Of a stretch of DNA of 13,380 nucleotides, positions 7,311 through 13,380 are shown in pieces (within the stretch, counting starts at the first letter, position 1; each line of letters begins with the position of its first letter). Made by a program: the position numbers and the translations under genes. The notes under the pieces were generated by a model. The model was not told where the DNA came from and did no database searches. It saw only the letters and a program-made list of their open reading frames with translations. Source of the DNA: JALYUA01 sp038329555 (GTDB taxonomy: Bacteria; Acidobacteriota; Thermoanaerobaculia; UBA5066; Gp7-AA6). The stretch is taken from the NCBI GenBank assembly GCA_038329555.1, contig JBBQNC010000064.1, forward strand, positions 1 through 13,380, given 5' to 3'.

Positions 7311-10300
7311 GAGCGGCGCTTCTTCTCTTCCTGGCCTGGTCCGCCCTTTCCGCGCTCTTCGCCGTGGGTCCCGCCGGCCCCGGCGGAGCCGGCGATCCCG
7401 ACCCCTTCGAGCAGGTCGGCGCCTGGCGGGCGGCTCCGGCAGAGGGCGTCTCGCTCGCCTTGTCGAAGACGAATGGGGCGAGCGGCGGAGCGTTGCGCCT
7501 CGACTTCGACTTTCAAGGCCATGCCGGCTGGGCGGCGGCGCGGCGCGATCTGCCGCTGGAGCTTCCCGAGAACTACGAGATCTCGTTCTCGATCCGCGGA
7601 GAGTCGGAGTCGAACGATCTCGAGATCAAGCTGATCGACGGGTCGGGCGAGAACGTCTGGTGGGCCGTTCGCCGCGAGTTCCGGCCCGGAGCCGAGTGGC
7701 GCCGGATCCGCCTCAAGAAGCGCCATTTCTCCTTCGCGTGGGGGCCGGCCGGCGGGGGTGAGATCCGGCGCGTCGCCGGGTTCGAGATCGCCGTGACGGC
7801 GCGCAACGGTGGACGCGGCTGGATCGCGCTCGACCAGCTCTCCGTCGCGCCGCTCCCCCCGGCGTCGTCCGCCTGGCCCGCTCCCGTGGCCAGCGCCTCG
7901 GATTCGCTGCCGGGATTCGGGCCCGAGCGAGCCGTCGACGGCGAGCGCTCGACGTCCTGGCGCAGCGGAGCGGGCGCGCCCGCCTCGATCACCGTCGATC
8001 TGGGCGCGAGCCGCGAGTTCGGCGGTCTCACGATTTTCTGGGAGGCCGGAAAGTCCGCGGCGCGTTATACCGTCGAGACGTCGGACGACGGCGCCGCCTG
8101 GACCGGGGTCCGGACCGTCTCGTCGGGGAAGGGCGGCCGCGACCACCTCTACCTTCCCGAGGCGGAATCGCGCTGGATCCGGCTCCGGATTCCGGCGCCC
8201 TCCGGCCAGGCCGGATATGGAATCGCGGACCTCGTCGTGCGGCCTCTGTCGTGGGGGGAATCGCCGAATGCCTTCTTCACGGCCATCGCGGACGACGCCC
8301 CGCGAGGGGCGTTCCCGCGCTCCTTTTCGGGCGAGCAGTCGTACTGGACGGTGGTCGGAGTCAGCGGCGACACGGAGAGTGCGCTGGTCTCGGAGGACGG
8401 CGCGGTAGAGCCCGCGGCGGGCTCGTTCTCGGTCGAGCCGTTCGTCTGGGCGGGCGGAGCTCTCTCCACCTGGGCGGACGGAGAGACTCGCCACTCTCTA
8501 GCGGACGGAGACCTTCCGATCCCGCGCGTCTCACGAAAGGCGGCCGGGCTCACGCTCGACGTCACGGCGGCCGCGATCGGACGGCCCGGATCCGCGACGC
8601 TCCAGGTCCGCTATCGTCTCGGGAACGGGGGAGCGGCCCGCCGGCGCGCGACGCTCTATCTCGCCGTCCGTCCGTTCCAGGTCAATCCGCCTTCGCAGTT
8701 CCTGAATCGCGCGGGAGGCGTCGCCCCGATCGGGACCCTCGAATGGGACGGGCGCTCCGTGATCGTCGACGGCGTGCCCAGGATCTGCCCGTTGAGCCCG
8801 GCGACGGCTTTCGGTGCCGCCGCGTTCGACGCGGGCGGTGTGACCGAGTTCCTCGCCGCGGGGCGCCTGCCCCCCTCCCGCCGGGTGGATGACCCGGCCC
8901 GCTGGGCCTCCGGGGCGCTCGCCTTCGATTTCGACCTCGCCGCCGGGGCGCGCGACGAAGTGTCGATCGAGCTCCCGCTCCATCCGCGGCGGGAAACCCC
9001 TGCGCCTTCTCTCCGGTCGCGGGCGGCGGCGGAGCGCCTCTCGGAGATGCGGATTGCTCGATCGGCGCGCGCGTGGCGGGCGGATCTCGACCGCGTCGTT
9101 TTCACGGGGCCGCCCGCGGCGCAGGAGCTCCTGCGCACGCTGCGCACCAATCTCGCCGGGATCCTGATCGAGCGCGACGGGCCCGCCCTTCGTCCCGGCA
9201 CGCGCTCCTACGCGCGGTCGTGGATCCGGGACGGCGCGATGATGGCGGCGGCGCTTCTGAGAGTGGGGCACCCGGAGGCCGTCCGCTCCTACGCCGACTG
9301 GTTCGTGCGGTACCAGTCCGAAGAAGGCCGCGTCCCGTGTTGCGTCGACCGCCGGGGCGCCGACGCGGTGGTCGAGAACGACAGCCACGGCGAGCTCATC
9401 TACCTGCTCGCGAATGACTGGCGGTTCACGAAAGACGCCGCGTGGCTCGAGACGGTCTTTCCCCACGTCGAGAAGGCCGTCGGGTGGATCGATCGGGAGC
9501 GGCAGCGGCGCCGGACAGACGAGTACCGCACCGGCGCCCGGCAGATCTTCTTCGGGCTGCTGCCGGAGTCGATCAGCCACGAGGGCTACTCCGCGAAGCC
9601 CGTGCACTCGTACTGGGACGACTTCTGGGCCCTGAAAGGTCTGAAGGACGCGGTCGATCTCGCGGAAGCCCTCGGCCGCGACGGAGAAAGGGCGCGGTGG
9701 ACGAAGATTCGCGACGAATTCTCGTCGGACCTGCACGCTTCCATCCGCCGCGTTCAGGAGACCCGGGGAATCGACTTCGTGGCGGGCTCGGCGGATCTGG
9801 CCGACTTCGACGCGACCTCGACCACGATCGCTCTCGATCCGGCCGCCGAGCAGGACCACCTTCCGCCAGACGCCCTTCGCGGCACGTTCGAGCGGTATTG
9901 GGCCGAGTTCGTCAAGCGCCGCGACGGAAAAACGTGGGAGGACTACACGCCCTACGAGATCCGCAATGTCGGCGCCTTCGTGCGGCTCGGGTGGAGAGAC
10001 CGCGCTCACGAGCTCCTGCCTTTTTTTCTCGCCCACCGGCGGCCCGCCGGCTGGAACGGATGGTCGGAAGGCGTCGGCCGCGAGGAGCGGAAGGTGCGGT
10101 TCATCGGCGACATGCCGCACGCGTGGGTCGGCTCCGACTTCATCCGTTCGACGCTCGACCTGTTCGCGTGGGAGCGCGAGTCCGACGGCGCGCTCGTGCT
10201 CGCGGCGGGCATTCCGGCCGCCTGGCTCCAGGACGGAACGGGGATCTCCGTGCGGGGCCTGCGGACCACGCGCGGCGCGCTCGACTACTCTCTCGCGCCG

Positions 10301-10483
10301 GAAAAGGATGGTTGGCGTCTGCGCGTCGGCGGTGGACTCACTCTTCCGCCGGGAGGCTTCGCTCTGCGGCCCCCTCTTTCTCCGGGGCGCCACGCGGCGA
10401 GGGTCCGCGGACGCCGCGTGGAGTTCGACGGCGGCGAGCTCGTGATCCGGGAACTTCCCGCGGACGTGTTTTTCGAGCGTTGA
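7307..10483 (+). CDS. Secreted multidomain protein: beta-sandwich module, discoidin (F5/8 type C-like) domain and (alpha/alpha)6 glycosidase-like region
   Basis: Predicted exported carbohydrate-active protein of 1058 aa; its exact family is not recognised. The GTG at 7307 overlaps the permease stop and gives a signal peptide (MRAALLLFLAWSALSALFA). Residues about 35-185 look like a CBM/CIA30-type beta-sandwich (YEISFSIRGESESNDLEIKL). Residues about 190-312 look like a discoidin domain (AVDGERSTSWRSG, SITVDLGASREFGGL, RYTVETSDDGAAW, RWIRLRI). Residues about 320-565 are probably a beta-rich linker domain. Residues about 600-965 resemble six-hairpin glycosidases: RSYARSWIRDGAMMAAAL (633-650), ENDSHGELIYLL (690-701), LPESISHEGY (752-761), HSYWDDFWALKGL (777-789), GWNGWSEGVG (915-924) and FIGDMPHAWVGSDF (932-945). 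A C-terminal beta-domain closes the protein. HSYWDDFW recalls the WD-containing signature of GH37/GH63-like enzymes. Candidate acids are Asp642, Glu754, Glu759 and Glu921; these are inferred, not mapped. Its place in the transporter operon suggests it trims oligosaccharides in the periplasm or at the surface. Confidence 0.8.
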   Translation: MRAALLLFLAWSALSALFAVGPAGPGGAGDPDPFEQVGAWRAAPAEGVSLALSKTNGASGGALRLDFDFQGHAGWAAARRDLPLELPENYEISFSIRGESESNDLEIKLIDGSGENVWWAVRREFRPGAEWRRIRLKKRHFSFAWGPAGGGEIRRVAGFEIAVTARNGGRGWIALDQLSVAPLPPASSAWPAPVASASDSLPGFGPERAVDGERSTSWRSGAGAPASITVDLGASREFGGLTIFWEAGKSAARYTVETSDDGAAWTGVRTVSSGKGGRDHLYLPEAESRWIRLRIPAPSGQAGYGIADLVVRPLSWGESPNAFFTAIADDAPRGAFPRSFSGEQSYWTVVGVSGDTESALVSEDGAVEPAAGSFSVEPFVWAGGALSTWADGETRHSLADGDLPIPRVSRKAAGLTLDVTAAAIGRPGSATLQVRYRLGNGGAARRRATLYLAVRPFQVNPPSQFLNRAGGVAPIGTLEWDGRSVIVDGVPRICPLSPATAFGAAAFDAGGVTEFLAAGRLPPSRRVDDPARWASGALAFDFDLAAGARDEVSIELPLHPRRETPAPSLRSRAAAERLSEMRIARSARAWRADLDRVVFTGPPAAQELLRTLRTNLAGILIERDGPALRPGTRSYARSWIRDGAMMAAALLRVGHPEAVRSYADWFVRYQSEEGRVPCCVDRRGADAVVENDSHGELIYLLANDWRFTKDAAWLETVFPHVEKAVGWIDRERQRRRTDEYRTGARQIFFGLLPESISHEGYSAKPVHSYWDDFWALKGLKDAVDLAEALGRDGERARWTKIRDEFSSDLHASIRRVQETRGIDFVAGSADLADFDATSTTIALDPAAEQDHLPPDALRGTFERYWAEFVKRRDGKTWEDYTPYEIRNVGAFVRLGWRDRAHELLPFFLAHRRPAGWNGWSEGVGREERKVRFIGDMPHAWVGSDFIRSTLDLFAWERESDGALVLAAGIPAAWLQDGTGISVRGLRTTRGALDYSLAPEKDGWRLRVGGGLTLPPGGFALRPPLSPGRHAARVRGRRVEFDGGELVIRELPADVFFER

Positions 10484-10504
10484 GGCGGCGGGCCGGCCGC
10501 GGCT
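10484..10504. other. Short GC-only spacer between convergent operons
   Basis: Twenty-one bases separate the stop codons of two converging genes. The stretch is nearly all G and C and contains the palindrome GGCCGGCC with a possible 4-bp GCGG/CCGC stem, but neither strand has a T-run after it. I see no intrinsic terminator here, so termination is probably factor-dependent or the transcripts run into each other's 3' ends. Confidence 0.5.
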
Positions 10505-11875
10505 CTACTCTCCGAAGACGTCCCGCGTCAGCGCGGCGCCGCGGGTTCGGATGACGTCCGTGTAAAACCGGGCGCTCTGCTTGGGCGTCCTCTTCTGGGT
10601 CGCATAGTCGACGTGGACGATGCCGAATCGCTTCGAGTAACCGTGACTCCATTCGAAGTTGTCCAGCAGCGACCAGGCGAAGTAGCCGCGGAGATCCACG
10701 CCGTCCGCCATCGCCCTCCCGGCGGCCCGCAGGTGTTCGCGGAGGTATTGCACGCGAAGAGGATCGCGCGCGGATGCCTCGACGGAAGGCGGGTCGTAGA
10801 ACGCCGCGCCGTTCTCCGTCACGTAGAGCGGGACGTTCCCGTAGCTCTTCCTGACCCAGCGCAGGACGTCCGCCAGCCCCTCGGGATAGACCTCCCACTG
10901 GGTCTCGGTGTGGGCGCGCTGCTTCTGCCGTACCCGAACGGCCCCAACGGGAACGTCCGCGGCGTCGCTCCGCATGACCCCGCGCGTGTAGTAGTTGACT
11001 CCGACGAAATCGACCTGCGAACGGATCGCGTCGAAGTCCGAGGACGGAAAATCGGGCCAGGCCTCGCCGAAGATTTCGGCGAGCTCGTCCGGATAGCGCC
11101 CCAGGAACACGGGATCCAGATACTGGCGGTTCATGTAGGCGTCCGCGCGCCGCGTCGCGGCGAGGTCTTCGGGCTTCGAGGACGCCGGATACTTGGGCTC
11201 GAGATTGACGACGATTCCGACGGCCGGCCGGGAGGAAAACGCGCGATACGCCTGAACCGCCGCGCCGTGCGCCCGCAGCAGATTGTGGGAGACGAGCGGC
11301 ATCTCGAAGAGGTTGCGGTGCCCCGGCGCCAGCGCGCCGAAGAGGTAGCCGCCGTCCGCGACGACCCACGGCTCGTTCAACGTCGCCCAGGTCTCGACAC
11401 GGTCGTCGAGCGCGCGATACGCGATCGCCGCGTAGTCCGCGAACCAGCCGGCGACGTCCCGGTTCAGCCATCCTCCGCGGTCGTCGAGCGCGGCCGGAAG
11501 GTCCCAGTGGTAGAGCGTCGCGAAAGGCCGGATTCCCGCCTCCTGCAGCGCGTCGGCGAGCCGGCGGTAGAAATCGAGCCCGGCCTGATTCACGCGCCCG
11601 GTGCCTTCGGGAAGCACGCGGCTCCACGAGATGCTGAACCGGTACGCGGTCAGGCCCAGATCCCGCATCAAGGCGACGTCCGACTTCCAGAGCCGGTAGT
11701 GGTCGCAGGCGACGTCGCCGTTTTCGTCGTCGCGCACGAGACCCGGCGTGTGAGAGAAGCGGTGCCAGATGCTGGGACCGGCGCCGTCGGCCAGAGGGGA
11801 TCCCTCGATCTGGTAGGCGGACGTCGCGGCTCCCCAGAGAAAGCTCTCCGGGAAGAGGAAACCCTCCCCCGTCAA
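10505..11875 (-). CDS. GH1 family beta-glucosidase, probably cytoplasmic
   Basis: Retaining beta-glycosidase of 456 aa, a normal GH1 length, with no signal peptide. It probably splits imported beta-gluco-oligosaccharides into glucose. The whole TIM-barrel is present: N-terminal FLFPESFLWGAATSAYQIEG (6-25) with the sugar-binding Gln22, HWDLP (123-127), acid/base Glu168 in TLNEPW, VGVNYYTR (291-298), nucleophile Glu354 in YVTENG, and the aglycone/glycone-binding segment WSLLDNFEWSHGY (401-413). The TTG at 11875 is the chosen start: it overlaps the ATPase stop as TTGA, and no ATG or GTG lies between it and the conserved N-terminus. Starting further upstream would only add residues that overlap the ATPase gene. 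The stop codon lies 21 bases from the convergent upstream operon. The enzyme family is certain; its linkage preference cannot be read from sequence. Confidence 0.95.
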   Translation of the reverse strand: MTGEGFLFPESFLWGAATSAYQIEGSPLADGAGPSIWHRFSHTPGLVRDDENGDVACDHYRLWKSDVALMRDLGLTAYRFSISWSRVLPEGTGRVNQAGLDFYRRLADALQEAGIRPFATLYHWDLPAALDDRGGWLNRDVAGWFADYAAIAYRALDDRVETWATLNEPWVVADGGYLFGALAPGHRNLFEMPLVSHNLLRAHGAAVQAYRAFSSRPAVGIVVNLEPKYPASSKPEDLAATRRADAYMNRQYLDPVFLGRYPDELAEIFGEAWPDFPSSDFDAIRSQVDFVGVNYYTRGVMRSDAADVPVGAVRVRQKQRAHTETQWEVYPEGLADVLRWVRKSYGNVPLYVTENGAAFYDPPSVEASARDPLRVQYLREHLRAAGRAMADGVDLRGYFAWSLLDNFEWSHGYSKRFGIVHVDYATQKRTPKQSARFYTDVIRTRGAALTRDVFGE

Positions 11876-12957
11876 GACCCGATCCGCTCCGAAGTCGCCG
11901 CGTCGAACAGGTGGACGCGCTCGAGATCGATGACCGCGTCGAAGCGCTCTCCCATCCGGGGCGCGTCCCGCGGACCGAGCTTGCAAATCACCACCGTCTC
12001 GCCGATACGGGCGTGCACGATCACTTCGTCGCCGAGAGGCTCCACGACTTCCGCCGTCAACGGCAGGGAAGGCGCCCCGGCCGGATCGGCGGCGGCCCGG
12101 CGGCGCAATCCCTCGGGCCGGATGCCGACGATCACCGAGCGCCCGTCGGCGGTCCCGGGGACCGGACGGGCGAGAGGCAGGCGAAAGGAATCCCCCTCGA
12201 GGAAGGCGCCCCCCTGGGCCACCGTCGCCGGAAGAAAGTTCATCGGAGGCGTCCCGATGAAACCCGCGACGAAGAGGTTGCGAGGCCGGTCATAGATTTC
12301 GAGCGGCTCGCCGACCTGCTGGATGCGCCCATCCTTCATGACGGCGATGCGGGAGCCCATGGTCATCGCCTCGACCTGGTCGTGAGTCACGTACACGGTC
12401 GTCGTCTTCAGCCGGTCCTGCAGCTTCTTGATCTCGGCGCGCATCTGCCCCCGAAGCTTGGCGTCGAGGTTCGACAGCGGCTCGTCGAAGAGAAATACGG
12501 CTGGCTTCCGGACGATCGCGCGCCCGAGCGCCACGCGCTGCCGCTGTCCTCCCGAGAGCTGCGCGGGGCGGCGTTCCAGGACTTCCGCGAGGCCGAGCAT
12601 CTCGGAGGCCTCGGACACGAGCCGGTCGCGGTCGCCCCGCGGGGTGCGACGCATGCGCAGACCGAACTCCAGGTTTTCGCGGATCGTCATGTGGGGATAG
12701 AGCGCGTAGTTCTGAAACACCATCGCGATGTCGCGGTCTTTCGGAGGCACCTCGTTGACCACCCGCTCGCCGATCGCGATCTCCCCGCTCGAGACGTCCT
12801 CGAGGCCCGCGATCATGCGCAGGGCGGTGGATTTGCCGCAACCGGACGGGCCCACGAGCACCATGAACTCCTGGTCCTCGATCGCCAGATTGAGCGACTC
12901 GATCACGGGAACGTCCCCGTACGACTTGGATACTTCGCGAAAGCTGACGGTCGCCAT
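11872..12957 (-). CDS. Sugar ABC transporter ATP-binding protein, MalK/UgpC/MsmK type
   Basis: ATPase that powers a CUT1 sugar importer, 361 aa. The nucleotide-binding domain has Walker A GPSGCGKS (36-43), the Q-loop at Gln82 (VFQNYALYPHMT), the signature LSGGQRQR (134-141), Walker B VFLFDEP (154-160), the D-loop SNLDAKLR (162-169) and the switch histidine His192 (VTHDQVEAMT). The C-terminal third (about 236-361) has the MalK-like regulatory OB folds (AGFIGTPPMNF, VGIRPEG, VVEPLGDEVIVHARIG). The + strand transporter genes include no ATPase, so this is the likely energy subunit for those permeases; a shared, multi-transporter role as for MsmK is also possible. The ATG at 12957 fits the family start exactly. 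The gene lies 29 bases downstream of the thioesterase and overlaps the GH1 gene by 4. Confidence 0.95.
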   Translation of the reverse strand: MATVSFREVSKSYGDVPVIESLNLAIEDQEFMVLVGPSGCGKSTALRMIAGLEDVSSGEIAIGERVVNEVPPKDRDIAMVFQNYALYPHMTIRENLEFGLRMRRTPRGDRDRLVSEASEMLGLAEVLERRPAQLSGGQRQRVALGRAIVRKPAVFLFDEPLSNLDAKLRGQMRAEIKKLQDRLKTTTVYVTHDQVEAMTMGSRIAVMKDGRIQQVGEPLEIYDRPRNLFVAGFIGTPPMNFLPATVAQGGAFLEGDSFRLPLARPVPGTADGRSVIVGIRPEGLRRRAAADPAGAPSLPLTAEVVEPLGDEVIVHARIGETVVICKLGPRDAPRMGERFDAVIDLERVHLFDAATSERIGS

Positions 12958-12986
12958 GTTCGCCCGGGGGCAGCGCGATTCTATCG

Positions 12987-13380
12987 TCAGCGCTCCGCCG
13001 CTTCGTCTCCGCCAGCCGGCTCGAGATAGCCCGAGAGCCGCCGGCGAACCTCGTCCGGAACGGCGATCGGCTGAAAGTCCGCCTGCCGGACGGAGACGAG
13101 GACATACCGGCCGTTCGCCACGACCTCGGCGGCGTTGGCGAGACGGCGCACTTCGAAATCGAGGTGCACCGAGGTCCTGCCGATGCGGCTGAACCACGCC
13201 TCGACGACCAGGAGCTCGTCCAACTTCACGGGCTTTCGGAAGTCGCATTCGACCCGGACGCGGGGGAGCCAGATTCCGAGAACCTCGAACAGAAACCGGT
13301 AGTTGAGCCCCGCCGACCGCAGCAGCTCGGCTTCGGCGAGCGCGAAGAAGCGCAGATACGCCTGGTAGTTGATGATGCCC
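12987..13380 (-). CDS. Acyl-CoA thioesterase, 4-hydroxybenzoyl-CoA thioesterase (hotdog) family (5' partial)
   Basis: The 3' part of a hotdog-fold thioesterase (YbgC/FadM-like), about 130 codons visible. The frame runs unbroken off the right edge, so the true start lies outside. An internal GTG at 13229 would give only 80 residues and would discard the most conserved part. The edge residues GIINYQAYLRFFALAEAELL match the segment just after the catalytic Asp of this family (normally D-x-x-G-x-x-N-x-x-x-Y-x-x-F/Y). The catalytic Asp itself would be just beyond the edge. Later blocks, ECDFRKPVKLDELLVVEAWF and VHLDFEVRR, are the usual central strands. It would hydrolyse acyl-CoA thioesters in the cytoplasm; the substrate is unknown. 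It is the first visible gene of the - strand unit, with no obvious link to sugar transport. Confidence 0.85.
   Translation of the reverse strand, partial: GIINYQAYLRFFALAEAELLRSAGLNYRFLFEVLGIWLPRVRVECDFRKPVKLDELLVVEAWFSRIGRTSVHLDFEVRRLANAAEVVANGRYVLVSVRQADFQPIAVPDEVRRRLSGYLEPAGGDEAAER

Noticed and set aside
8531..10393. Long 620-codon open frame on the - strand
   Set aside because: It lies antisense to the large multidomain protein, is Arg/Pro-rich with no recognisable motif, and is explained by high GC reducing stop codons.
10484..10504. Bidirectional terminator between the convergent operons
   Set aside because: Only a 4-bp stem around a palindrome can be drawn and no T-run follows on either strand.
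10338..11627. 429-codon - strand open frame in another frame over the GH1 gene
   Set aside because: The GH1 frame has all catalytic motifs; this frame is an Arg/Gly-rich shadow of it.
10613..12295. 560-codon + strand open frame
   Set aside because: It is antisense to both the GH1 and the ATPase genes, which have complete family motifs; its translation shows no domain.
12978..12983. Possible -10 box (TAGAAT on the - strand) before the ATPase gene
   Set aside because: It matches five of six consensus bases, but no -35-like sequence lies at the right distance, and close gene spacing suggests co-transcription with the thioesterase.

Overview
The window looks like a piece of a GC-rich chromosome from the Acidobacteriota or a close relative. 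This is an inference from gene content: a large Oar-like TonB-dependent receptor with an N-terminal carboxypeptidase-regulatory-like domain and no SusD partner is typical of that phylum, but no marker gene is present to fix taxonomy. The window is almost entirely coding. The longest gene-free stretch is about 90 bases, between the first two genes.

Left and centre, + strand (2-10483): a TonB-dependent receptor cut by the left edge; a strong rho-independent terminator; then five tightly packed genes. These are a glucoamylase-like (PF10091/GH144-type) lipoprotein, a sugar ABC substrate-binding lipoprotein, a MalF-type permease, a MalG-type permease, and a 1058-residue secreted protein. The last joins two N-terminal beta-sandwich modules (one discoidin-like) to a C-terminal (alpha/alpha)6-type glycosidase-like region. 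The four junctions from the glucoamylase gene onward overlap by 25, 4, 4 and 4 bases, so these five genes form one translationally coupled unit.

Right, - strand (13380-10505): an acyl-CoA thioesterase cut by the right edge, a MalK/UgpC-type ABC ATPase, and a GH1 beta-glucosidase whose TTG start overlaps the ATPase stop. This unit converges on the + strand unit with only 21 bases between the last stop codons.

Together the genes make a nearly complete oligosaccharide uptake and breakdown route: outer-membrane import (receptor), periplasmic or surface hydrolysis (lipoprotein glucanase and the large multidomain protein), inner-membrane import (binding protein, two permeases, and an ATPase on the other strand), and cytoplasmic release of monosaccharides (GH1). 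Characterised GH144 enzymes cleave beta-1,2-glucan, and GH1 enzymes remove terminal beta-linked glucose. The best working hypothesis is therefore use of a beta-glucan, possibly beta-1,2-glucan or sophoro-oligosaccharides. The most novel element is the 1058-residue protein, whose catalytic region I cannot assign to a named family. No regulator, RNA gene, mobile element or CRISPR array is visible.
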